From Candidatus Latescibacterota bacterium (GTDB taxonomy: Bacteria; Latescibacterota; UBA2968): a DNA stretch of 64,000 nt. A program made the position numbers and the translations under genes. Shown piece by piece: positions 43,126 to 51,030 of the stretch (positions within the stretch are counted from its first letter, which is position 1; the number at the start of each line of letters is the position of its first letter). The notes under the pieces were generated by a model, which was not told the origin of the DNA, ran no database searches, and was given only the letters and a program-made list of their open reading frames with translations. The stretch covers positions 1-64,000 of the forward strand of contig JAJEDY010000033.1 in assembly GCA_022821275.1 (NCBI GenBank), read 5' to 3'.

Positions 43126-44364
43126 TTATTCTATTTCAACTCTAACATTTTGTTCTTCAGGCGTAAAAGCTACCAGTGTTATATCGCCATCTCGATAATA
43201 TGTGCCATCTCGAAAGGCCGCTTTTGTCAGCGCGGGTGTCAGGGGTTTGCCGTTTATTTTTACGCCTGCAACTGTTATTTCGCGCAATCGCAATGTGAAT
43301 TCGGGCACTTGTACGGGTAGATCGAGTGTTATTATTTGTTCTTCTACTGTGACATCGGCCATTTCGCGCGCGATTGCATAATTGGTAATTTCACTGCATT
43401 TGCGCCACTGCGATTTTTCGCCATTGGGATCGCGTTCTTTGAGCCGCCGCACAATGGTCTGAAATGCCCGAAATCCGCGGCGGTCCTCATTGTGTATTCC
43501 GTAAAATCCCTGCCAATGGCTGATCATCACGGCCGGATCGTTCGCGTCTATGACTTCGGGTAAACGCCCACCTTGAAGGTCCGACGTGATATAATAATCT
43601 ACATCTACCTCGCCATATCCGGTCCACGATCCCGTGCGGTCACCCGTCGCTGCGATCACTTCACCCATTGCTTCACCCCGCTCGGGTTTGGGATACCACA
43701 CCGGGCAATCTACCGGACCGCTGGACGATACGCGTTTAAATAGATACGGTGTTGGATTGCCCGTTACCCTGCGCACGGCGTTTTCCGCACATTTTGCATA
43801 AAAGTCTATTGGATTGCCAAATCCCCCTGGGCTGGTCACGCCAGCCGGTGTCAGGCCTACGTTGTGCAGTATTTCACACGCCAGCGCGATATAATTTGTT
43901 ACCCGCTCTTCTTCGTCGGTTGGCAAATTGTTCCATCCCCATTGTTCCCACAAGTTTGGATCGATGGGTTGCAATGTTTCCAGATCTACCACGAAGGTGT
44001 GTGTGATCATTTCCGGCGTGATGTCGTAATTGGGCATAATGAGTTCCCTGCACATCGCCAACCAGCTTTCCTGTTGCGCTTTGGAGAACAAGGGGAGCCC
44101 GTGATCTACTCGCCCAAGCGCGGCGGGACACGGTACCACGCTGAATTTCCCCTTTACGTCGTTTTCCAGACAGAATTCGGCAAATTCGCGCGTGAACGAT
44201 TCTGGATGTACTACGGGCACATCTTCCCAGCGATAATCCGTTCCATCTACGGCCTGGCGGTCTCGCATAAAAAAATAATTTAAATTTACCAGTACAGTCG
44301 AGTCATCAAAAATTATCGATATCGGTACGCGGTCTAAGGCGTGTTTGTTGATTTCGACTTGCAT
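43126..44364 (-). CDS. Unrecognised cytoplasmic protein, possibly a deacetylase-type barrel
   Basis: About 412 aa from ATG 44364 with AGGAG upstream. No signal peptide. The start PISIIFDDSTVLVNLNYFF and the segment NDVKGKFSVVPCPAALGRVDHGLP loosely recall polysaccharide-deacetylase (NodB-like) barrels, whose first strand ends in F-D-D, but no full HxxxH motif was found. The C-terminal 90 residues are strand-rich (VQVPEFTLRLREITVAGVKINGKPL), perhaps a beta-sandwich. It diverges from the mannonate dehydratase gene and may belong to the same sugar-related region. Function not assigned. Confidence 0.55.
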   Translation of the reverse strand: MQVEINKHALDRVPISIIFDDSTVLVNLNYFFMRDRQAVDGTDYRWEDVPVVHPESFTREFAEFCLENDVKGKFSVVPCPAALGRVDHGLPLFSKAQQESWLAMCRELIMPNYDITPEMITHTFVVDLETLQPIDPNLWEQWGWNNLPTDEEERVTNYIALACEILHNVGLTPAGVTSPGGFGNPIDFYAKCAENAVRRVTGNPTPYLFKRVSSSGPVDCPVWYPKPERGEAMGEVIAATGDRTGSWTGYGEVDVDYYITSDLQGGRLPEVIDANDPAVMISHWQGFYGIHNEDRRGFRAFQTIVRRLKERDPNGEKSQWRKCSEITNYAIAREMADVTVEEQIITLDLPVQVPEFTLRLREITVAGVKINGKPLTPALTKAAFRDGTYYRDGDITLVAFTPEEQNVRVEIE

Positions 44365-44444
44365 AAAACACTCCTGTTTATAGGGGTGGACTTGAGGAGT
44401 GAGAAGATACAATAATTTCAGACCTCTCACAATCCCCAATCATG

Positions 44445-44473
44445 TTGCTATCCAGAAATTCTTGCATTATCAT
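44445..44473 (+). promoter_or_regulatory. Promoter of the mannonate dehydratase gene
   Basis: TTGCTA (44445-44450), 17-bp spacer, TATCAT (44468-44473), about 80 bases before the start at 44553. Good sigma-70 spacing. Confidence 0.45.
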
Positions 44474-44502
44474 GAAAAATTAGGAATTAGGAAGCGGTGT
44501 AC

Positions 44503-44526
44503 AACTGGTCGCAGTCCAGACCAGTT
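44503..44526. promoter_or_regulatory. Inverted repeat, candidate operator or 5'-UTR hairpin before uxuA
   Basis: AACTGGTC (44503-44510) and GACCAGTT (44519-44526) are perfect 8-bp arms with an 8-bp centre, 26 bases ahead of the mannonate dehydratase start. TGGT/ACCA half-sites are typical of GntR/FadR-type regulators, although FadR sites have only 1 bp between these half-sites. It would lie just downstream of the predicted transcription start. Confidence 0.45.
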
Positions 44527-44552
44527 CATTAAAAAATACAGGAGATTTAACT

Positions 44553-45593
44553 ATGGCAGCCGAAATGTATGCAGGCGTAGAATGGGATTCGGAGAACCCG
44601 CGCATGCATATTGGTACACAGCGGTTTTCCACGTCGGATGAGCATCTCGAGTTTCTCGCGCGGTGTGGTGTTACGAATATGGCGCTCAACGATGCCAGAG
44701 AGATTACGCCAGATCCAAGTAGTGGCTGGACAGTGGAAGAGATCGTGGAAAAGAAAGAGAAAGCAGCAAAACACGGTATTACCGTGGAAATGGTGGCATT
44801 GCCGGTGCAACACCTCAATGTCGATGGTAGTTTTGTGCCCGAGTTTATGCGCGGCAATATGAAAGACGGCGAGAAAGAAGTTGAGATTGCGTGCGATATG
44901 GTGCGCGTTGCCGCAGATGCGGGTATTCCCGCGCTGAAGTATTTTCTTTGCGAAATGGAAAATCAACGCACGGAAGGCGTTCCACTCGGGCGCGGGGGTG
45001 TGCGCTATTCCACATGGGATTTGTCTGTGGCCGATGCTGATACGCCGCGGTATGAGGAACCGGTTACAGCGGAACAGAACTGGGAATATGTCACTTTCTT
45101 TTTAGAGCGCGTTATTCCCGTTGCCACCGAATGCAAAGTGCGTATGGCCTGTCATCCGTGCGACCCCTGGTTGCCGCCAGGTTACAAAGGTGTTGATCGC
45201 GTGTTGGGTGGATACGATGGGTTCAAGAGTTTTATCGATATTTGTCCAAGTCCTTATCACGGCCTGAATCTTTGCCTCGGTTGCATGGCGGAGAGCGTTG
45301 TGGATCCGCGCAATGAGGTGGCCGATATTATTCGCTATTTTGGGGAGAGAAAGAAAATTCACCTCATCCACTTCCGCAATATTACGGGTGGGCGCAACAA
45401 GTTTCAGGAGGTTTATCCCGATGAGGGCGATATGAATATGTTTGTCCTTATGAAAGCGCTCAAGGAAGTGGGCTATCCGCACATGATTGTTCCCGATCAC
45501 GCGCCCGGCCATACGGCGCAAGGACATTTCGAGCAGGCTTTTGCCTTCCAGTTTGGTTTTATCAAAGCCCTGCTTCAGGCAGTGGAGATATAA
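44553..45593 (+). CDS. uxuA: Mannonate dehydratase family protein
   Basis: A 346-aa TIM barrel with the UxuA pattern: RMACHPCDPWLPPGYKGVDR, VLGGYDGFKSFIDICPSPYHGLNLCLGCMAE, IHLIHFRNITGG, FQEVYPDEGDMNMFVLMKAL and MIVPDHAP. UxuA dehydrates D-mannonate to 2-keto-3-deoxygluconate in hexuronate breakdown. The metal ligands Cys, His and Asp of these motifs are present. SD CAGGAG before ATG. It heads a plus-strand series and may use the upstream promoter and palindrome. Confidence 0.85.
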   Translation: MAAEMYAGVEWDSENPRMHIGTQRFSTSDEHLEFLARCGVTNMALNDAREITPDPSSGWTVEEIVEKKEKAAKHGITVEMVALPVQHLNVDGSFVPEFMRGNMKDGEKEVEIACDMVRVAADAGIPALKYFLCEMENQRTEGVPLGRGGVRYSTWDLSVADADTPRYEEPVTAEQNWEYVTFFLERVIPVATECKVRMACHPCDPWLPPGYKGVDRVLGGYDGFKSFIDICPSPYHGLNLCLGCMAESVVDPRNEVADIIRYFGERKKIHLIHFRNITGGRNKFQEVYPDEGDMNMFVLMKALKEVGYPHMIVPDHAPGHTAQGHFEQAFAFQFGFIKALLQAVEI

Positions 45594-45613
45594 ACAAAAG
45601 AGGAGTGATATCC

Positions 45614-46612
45614 TTGAGTTATTCGATTCGAGAGGTTCGAGAGGCGTTGGGGACGTGCAGCCGATTGTCGCTTGCCGATTTGCCCACGCCGTTGATGGAT
45701 TGCCCGAGGTTGGCAGAGAAGTTGGGCGGACCGCGCATTCTGGTCAAGCGCGAGGATCAGACGGGGTTGGCGTTTGGGGGAAATAAGGTGCGCGAGTTTG
45801 AATATTCCGTGGCACCCGCTGTGGATGAAGGGTATGATGTGTTGCTCCACGGCGCGGCATCGCAGTCGAATCAATCGCGGTTGACAGCAGCAGTTGCGGC
45901 GAGGTTGGGTCTGAAGGCGGTGATGGTGGGGCGTAAAGATGACCATGCAGATCCCGTGAATGGCAATTTGTTGCTTACGCATCTGTTTGGCGCAGAGGTG
46001 CATTTGATTGAGAATGAGCAGGAGAAGCAAGCGGTTATTGAAAAGTTAAAGGCCGATGGACACAGGGTCTATAACACGAGTTCGGATGGGTATTATTATC
46101 GCAGCGTGTCTTATGTGGATGGGTTTTTGGAATTGTGGGAGCAGATGCAGGCAATGGATGTGATACCCGATGCCATCTATGTGTGTGCAGGCGTGCATAC
46201 GCATACCGGGCTTGTCGTTGGGGCAAAAGCACTGGGTGTTGATGTGCGGATTATTGGCATAAGTCCAAGTCCACAGGACGATGAAAAAAAGAATGTGCAA
46301 CTCGCCGAGGTTGCAAATGAGGTGTGCAAAATTCTGAATTTGGATCTGAATTTTACGGCAGATGAATTTGAGAGTTATGGCAAATACGCGGGACCGGCTT
46401 ATGGCGTCCTGACGCGCGGGGCGCGAGAGGCCGTGTTGTTGGCCGCGCAAACCGAAGGATTGTTGCTCGATCCCGTTTATGCGGGCAAAACGTATGGCGC
46501 AATGATTGAGCATATCCGAGAGGGATGGTATCGCAGGGATCAGACGGTTGTGTTTGTGCATACGGGTGGAACACCTGCGCTATTTGCTTATGGCGATGAG
46601 TTGTTGGCATAA
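45614..46612 (+). CDS. D-cysteine desulfhydrase / ACC deaminase-like PLP enzyme
   Basis: About 332 aa. TTG 45614 is the likely start, with AGAGGAG (45599-45605) 8 bases upstream; a GTG at 45605 is also in frame. Type II PLP fold: RLSLADLPTPLMDCPRL, RILVKREDQTGLAFGGNKVRE (PLP Lys in GGNKVR), HGAASQSNQSRLTAAVAARLGL, and FVHTGGTPALFAY. This is the DcyD/ACC deaminase group; which amino acid it acts on is not clear. Follows the mannonate dehydratase gene by 20 bases. Confidence 0.8.
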   Translation: MSYSIREVREALGTCSRLSLADLPTPLMDCPRLAEKLGGPRILVKREDQTGLAFGGNKVREFEYSVAPAVDEGYDVLLHGAASQSNQSRLTAAVAARLGLKAVMVGRKDDHADPVNGNLLLTHLFGAEVHLIENEQEKQAVIEKLKADGHRVYNTSSDGYYYRSVSYVDGFLELWEQMQAMDVIPDAIYVCAGVHTHTGLVVGAKALGVDVRIIGISPSPQDDEKKNVQLAEVANEVCKILNLDLNFTADEFESYGKYAGPAYGVLTRGAREAVLLAAQTEGLLLDPVYAGKTYGAMIEHIREGWYRRDQTVVFVHTGGTPALFAYGDELLA

Positions 46613-46632
46613 ATATTGAAAGGATTTGAACG

Positions 46633-48405
46633 ATGCAATCTGAATCTGACCGCCGCGACCAGAGTGTGCTTTACGAACCCAATGAACGGCCTCCAAATAC
46701 CATTGCTTTCGCACTCGGATTTCAGGCGGCCATGCTCTGTATTGCGGGCATTGTGATCACGCCGGTCATCGTGGTGAGGGCTGCGGGTGGGGGGGAGCCT
46801 TATCTGTCGTGGGCGGTTTTTGGTGCGCTTTTGGTCAGCGGGTTGACCACGGTGTTGCAGGCTGTGCGCGTTGGACGCATTGGTGCTGGCTATGTTCTCC
46901 TCATGGGCACTTCTGGCGCGTTTATCGCGGTTTGTGTGACAGCACTTGCCAAGGGCGGTCCGGCGATGCTCGCAACTCTGGTCGTCATCTCGTCGTTGTT
47001 CCAATTCGCGCTCTCGACGCGGCTTTCGCTGTTGCGACGAATCATTACGCCAACTGTGGCTGGAACGGTGATCATGTTGATCGCGGTGACCGTTATGCCG
47101 ATCGTCTTTGATATGTTGGCCGATGTGCCCGAAGGTACGCCCTCGGCTGCCGCGCCCGCGTGTGCTATCGCAACCTTGTTCGTCATCGTGGTGCTCGCGT
47201 TGCGGGTTTCGGGTGTATGGCGCCTTTGGGTGCCAATCATCGGGATCGTTGTGGGATGCATTGTCGCTTCGTTTTTTGGGCTGTACGACATCCAGCGCGT
47301 TATCGAAGCTCCCTGGATTGGTTTTCCCGCAGGTGGCGGCTGGCCTGGTTTTGATCTCAGCTTTGGTCCGGTTTTCTGGTCGCTTCTTCCCGCTTTCATA
47401 TTTGTGACCCTGGTCGGTGCGATCGAAACAATAGGCGATTCTATCGCCATCCAGAAAGTTTCGTGGCGCACGCCCCGCGCGCCCGATTTTCGAGCGGTGC
47501 AGGGCGCTGTCACCGCAGATGGTGTGGGCAACTTGCTTTCTGGTATTGCGGGGACAGTTCCAAACACGACCTACTCGTCAAGTGTTTCAATCACAGAACT
47601 CACCGGCGTTGCCGCGCGCGGCGTCGGTGTGTGTATTGGCATCGTATTTGTGACGGCGTCCTTTCTGCCCAAGGTGTCGGCACTACTGCTGGCGATTCCC
47701 AATCCCGTGGTCGGGGCTTATGTGACGGTGCTACTGGCACTTCTCTTTGTCGTGGGTATGCGGATCATCGTGCAGGATGGGGTAGATTATCGCAAGGCGA
47801 TGATCGCGGGCATCGCATTCTGGATTGGTGTGGGATTTCAGGATCAGGCCATTTTTGCGGAATATCTCGGCGAGTGGTGGGGGGCACTGCTCGGCAATGG
47901 GATGACGGCTGGCGGCCTCACGGCGATTTTTTTGACGCTGTTTATGGAGTTGACAGCACCGCGCCGGCAGCGCGTGGAGACCGCGCTCACTGTCGAGGCT
48001 TTACCGGAGATTATGGCTTTCCTCGAAAAATTCGCTTCGCGCAGGGGTTGGGATGCCGGGATGACGAATCGTCTCTGTCTATCTGCCGAAGAAACCCTCC
48101 TGATTCTCATTCAGCAAGGGGAGGACGAACAGGCGGAGAAACGCTTGCTTCTAATTGTGCGCAGCGATGGCGGTAATGGCGCGGAACTCGAGTTTATCGC
48201 TTCGACGGGTGAGGGGAATATTGAGGACCGCATGGCCTATCTTAGAGAACAGACAGAAGAGATGCCGATAGAGCATGAAATCTCGCTGCGATTGCTTCAG
48301 CATTTCACGTCGTCTGTGCGCCACCAGCAATATCACGATGCGGATATTGTAACGGTTCGCGTTGAGTCTCCGGTGGGGGATAAAAAACAAAAAGAAGACG
48401 AATAA
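46633..48405 (+). CDS. NCS2 xanthine/uracil permease with C-terminal ATPase-like domain
   Basis: A 590-aa protein. Residues about 20-440 give 12-14 membrane segments of an NCS2 (UraA/UapA) nucleobase transporter, with FVTLVGAIETIGDSIAIQ, GVGNLLSGIAGTVPNTTYSSS and IPNPVVGAYVTVLLALLFVVGM. Residues about 450-580 are soluble: EIMAFLEKFASRRGWDAGMTNRLCLSAEETLLILIQQ, then LLIVRSDGGNGAELEFIAS and HEISLRLLQHFTSS. That part resembles an anti-sigma-type HATPase (RsbW-like), where EE(x)4 marks the N-box region, though the glycine boxes are weak. A transporter-regulator fusion; substrate probably a purine. Confidence 0.75.
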   Translation: MQSESDRRDQSVLYEPNERPPNTIAFALGFQAAMLCIAGIVITPVIVVRAAGGGEPYLSWAVFGALLVSGLTTVLQAVRVGRIGAGYVLLMGTSGAFIAVCVTALAKGGPAMLATLVVISSLFQFALSTRLSLLRRIITPTVAGTVIMLIAVTVMPIVFDMLADVPEGTPSAAAPACAIATLFVIVVLALRVSGVWRLWVPIIGIVVGCIVASFFGLYDIQRVIEAPWIGFPAGGGWPGFDLSFGPVFWSLLPAFIFVTLVGAIETIGDSIAIQKVSWRTPRAPDFRAVQGAVTADGVGNLLSGIAGTVPNTTYSSSVSITELTGVAARGVGVCIGIVFVTASFLPKVSALLLAIPNPVVGAYVTVLLALLFVVGMRIIVQDGVDYRKAMIAGIAFWIGVGFQDQAIFAEYLGEWWGALLGNGMTAGGLTAIFLTLFMELTAPRRQRVETALTVEALPEIMAFLEKFASRRGWDAGMTNRLCLSAEETLLILIQQGEDEQAEKRLLLIVRSDGGNGAELEFIASTGEGNIEDRMAYLREQTEEMPIEHEISLRLLQHFTSSVRHQQYHDADIVTVRVESPVGDKKQKEDE

Positions 48406-48430
48406 TTACCTGAAAATTCAGAGGTCTAAT

Positions 48431-48919
48431 ATGGCGGATTTTAAGACAATGGCCGCAGATGTGGGTGCATTGCTAAAAGAAAAAGGGCAGACTGTGGCGG
48501 TGGCAGAGTCGTCGGCGGGTGGCATCATTTCTGCAGCACTTTTGGCTGTGCCGGGGGCTTCGGCTTATTTCAAGGGCGGTGGGGTGTGTTATACGGGTGA
48601 TTCAAAGCAAATATTGATGGCTGTTTCAGATGCGGCAATGGGCGAGGCGAGGGCTGCGACAAAAACGCATGCACTGAATCTGGCTCGCGCTGCGCGCGAA
48701 CGTTTGGGGGCAGATTGGGGTATTGGCGAGACGGGCGCGGCTGGTCCGACGGGAAATCGGTACGGCGATCCGCCCGGCCATACGTGTATCGGCGTTGTGG
48801 GACCAGATACCGAGCGTGCGATCGCGGCCGCGACGGGTAGCGAGAGCCGGGGTGAGAATATGGAGGTGTTTGCCCGCGAAGCATTGGACCTGCTGGCCGA
48901 ATGTTTGCAGCGGGATTGA
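48431..48919 (+). CDS. CinA-family (PncC-type) protein
   Basis: About 162 aa from ATG 48431, just the C-terminal CinA domain. Motifs are VAVAESSAGGIISAALLAVPGASAYFKGG and GIGETGAAGPTG. Stand-alone members such as PncC deamidate nicotinamide mononucleotide. Here the usual SCTGG reads SSAGG, so the catalytic serine is retained but the following residues vary. Lies 25 bases after the NCS2 gene and 14 before the aminotransferase. Confidence 0.8.
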   Translation: MADFKTMAADVGALLKEKGQTVAVAESSAGGIISAALLAVPGASAYFKGGGVCYTGDSKQILMAVSDAAMGEARAATKTHALNLARAARERLGADWGIGETGAAGPTGNRYGDPPGHTCIGVVGPDTERAIAAATGSESRGENMEVFAREALDLLAECLQRD

Positions 48920-48933
48920 CCAAGGAGGAGGGT

Positions 48934-50187
48934 ATGGCAGAGTTAGCGCTGTTGGGTGGCGAGCGTGAGGTTAAAGAAAAGGATGATATTTCATGGCCGA
49001 TGTACGATGCGGCCGAAAGAGATGCGCTTATTGAGGTGCTGGAGAGCCGGGCTTGGTACAATTCCTCGAAGTGCCAGGAGTTTGAAGAGACGTTTGCGGC
49101 ATTTCAAGATGCGAAATACGGGATCGCGTGTACGGGCGGCACTGTGGCTCTGGAGATGATTTGTCGCGGGGCGGGTATTGGTGTAGGCGATGAGGTGATT
49201 ACGAGTGCATATACGTTTATCGGTACGTGTTCGGGGATTCTAAAAGCAGGTGCTACGGTTGTTTTTTGCGATATAGATCCAGATACCAATAATCTCGATG
49301 TGGCGGAGGTCGAGAGCCTTATTACAGATCGCACGAAGGGGATTATGCCGGTGCATTTTGGCGGGTTGGCGTGTGATCTCCAGCGGTTGTTGGATATTGC
49401 CGAGCGTCACAATCTGGTGGTTTTAGAAGATGCGGCGCACGGATGGGGATCGACTTATCGGGATCGCGGGCTGGGCAGTTGGGGACTGGCTTCGGGATTT
49501 TCTTTTCAGCAGAGCAAAAATATGACGGGTGGCGATGGGGGCATTGCCCTGACCAATGACGAGGCAGTTGCCGATGCGATTGGTTGTGCGACCAATGTCG
49601 GGCGGTCGCGGTATGGTCGTACGGAGGAATCTCGACAATGGGGGGGGAACCATCGGATGACGGAGTTTGTCGCTGCGGTCCTATTGTGCCAGTTGAAGCG
49701 CATTCCCGAGCATACGGAGATCCGCGAGCAAAATGGGGCGATGTTGACGCGCACGTTGTCGGAAGTTGAGGGTATTGAGCCGATTCACCGGTTGGAAGAT
49801 GCAACCCGCGTCAACTGGCATGTGTATGGTGCGAGGTATTTATCCGAGGCGTTTGAGGGGGTTTCCCGCGATGCATTTGTCAGGGCAATGCGCGCTGAAG
49901 GGGTACCGGTGAGTACGGGATACGAGGTGCCGGTTTACAAGCATCCGGTTTTTCAAGAGGATTGGAAAGCCCGCGATTACACGCCTTTTGCGTGGACAGA
50001 TGCGGCGCAGGATTATCGCTCGTTGCATTTGCCAAAGGTCGAGCAGTATTGCCAGGAACGGCTGTCGATAAGCCAGAGGGCTTTGCTGGCTTCTGAAACG
50101 CGGATGCGGGATATGTCGCGCGCATTTGTCAAGGTGCGCGAGAACGCAGATAAGCTTCGGGATTGGGAGAGAAGTAATCACAGATAG
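48934..50187 (+). CDS. DegT/DnrJ/EryC1/StrS-family aminotransferase
   Basis: About 417 aa from ATG 48934 with AAGGAGGAG upstream. Fold-type I PLP enzyme: YGIACTGGTVALEMICRGAGIGVGDEVITSAYTFIGT, VVFCDIDPDTNN, GIMPVHFGGLACDLQ, VLEDAAHGWGSTY and SFQQSKNMTGGDGGIALT, where the Lys binds PLP. The family transaminates keto-sugars or AHBA/cyclitol precursors. Context of sugar and aldolase genes fits a sugar-type substrate. Confidence 0.85.
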   Translation: MAELALLGGEREVKEKDDISWPMYDAAERDALIEVLESRAWYNSSKCQEFEETFAAFQDAKYGIACTGGTVALEMICRGAGIGVGDEVITSAYTFIGTCSGILKAGATVVFCDIDPDTNNLDVAEVESLITDRTKGIMPVHFGGLACDLQRLLDIAERHNLVVLEDAAHGWGSTYRDRGLGSWGLASGFSFQQSKNMTGGDGGIALTNDEAVADAIGCATNVGRSRYGRTEESRQWGGNHRMTEFVAAVLLCQLKRIPEHTEIREQNGAMLTRTLSEVEGIEPIHRLEDATRVNWHVYGARYLSEAFEGVSRDAFVRAMRAEGVPVSTGYEVPVYKHPVFQEDWKARDYTPFAWTDAAQDYRSLHLPKVEQYCQERLSISQRALLASETRMRDMSRAFVKVRENADKLRDWERSNHR

Positions 50188-50198
50188 AGGAGAAGATC

Positions 50199-50918
50199 AT
50201 GTTTGAAAATGCAATTGGACTAAAACAGAAATACCGCAATGGTGAACGCATTCTTGGTGTGTCTATGGCACCGAATACGCCGCCGGATCGATTTGATCAG
50301 ATTATGGATAAAGATGATTACGATTTCGTGTCTATTGACAGTCAGCATACGCCGTTGAGCGAAGAGCGCATTGCGGCGTTTTGCGATATGGCTGCCGAGC
50401 GAGATGTGTTTGTGCAGTTTCGAATTAAACACACGCGCAATGCCTATTTGATTGGCAATTATCTCGATTTGGGTCCGTGTGGGATCGAGATTCCGCAGAC
50501 CGAGTTGGAAGAGACGGTTGATGATGCGTTGCACTATTTTTATTATCCGCCGGCTGGAGGGCGCAGTTTTGGCGGGGGACATCGGCGAGGCGCGGAAGGT
50601 AAAGAGGCAGAGGAGTACGCGGATTGGTGGAATAGCTTTGGGGTTTTGTGGTTGCAGATTGAGTCGGTAGAGGCCGCGACGTGCGGGCATTTGCTCGCGA
50701 AGGCGGGTGTGGATTGTTTGTCGATGGGTCCGACGGATTTGTCTATGAGCATTAAGGCACATCCGCAACACTGGTTGAAATCTGTGGATGATACGATCGC
50801 GTATTTGTGCAGGTCTTTGGAAGGGACTGGCGTGGCGGTCTGTCATCGCAACCGCACACCGGATACGCGTGAGAAATACGCCGATATGGGGGTGACGGTT
50901 TTTTTGGAGAGTGCTTAA
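50199..50918 (+). CDS. HpcH/HpaI-family aldolase
   Basis: A 239-aa barrel: FDQIMDKDDYDFVSIDSQHTPLSEE, GIEIPQTELEETVDDALHYFYYPPAGGRSFGG, LWLQIESVEAA and GPTDLSMSI. These match class II pyruvate aldolases (2-keto-3-deoxyglucarate/HpcH type), with metal ligands Glu in LQIES and Asp in GPTDLS. Could cleave a keto-deoxy acid from the uronate route begun by the mannonate dehydratase. Eleven bases after the aminotransferase gene. Confidence 0.82.
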   Translation: MFENAIGLKQKYRNGERILGVSMAPNTPPDRFDQIMDKDDYDFVSIDSQHTPLSEERIAAFCDMAAERDVFVQFRIKHTRNAYLIGNYLDLGPCGIEIPQTELEETVDDALHYFYYPPAGGRSFGGGHRRGAEGKEAEEYADWWNSFGVLWLQIESVEAATCGHLLAKAGVDCLSMGPTDLSMSIKAHPQHWLKSVDDTIAYLCRSLEGTGVAVCHRNRTPDTREKYADMGVTVFLESA

Positions 50919-51015
50919 AGAAGTGTGAAGTAGGAAGTGTGAAGGGTGAAGAAGCATCCGCCCTGAGGTAGTTGGATGGGGCCTTCTTACTTCTCACTTC
51001 TTACTTCTTACTTTT
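50919..51015. repeat. Dispersed hairpin repeat, copy B
   Basis: The left arm (50919-50950) is GAAGTGTGAAG-type repeats; the core (50951-50983) reads GCATCCGCCCTGAGG...TTGGATGGGGC; the right arm (50984-51015) is TTACTTCTCACTTC-type. The core shares roughly three quarters of its bases with copy A at 9455-9556. It begins right after the aldolase stop (50916-50918). Confidence 0.7.
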
Positions 51016-51030
51016 TAGGAGGGTGATGTT

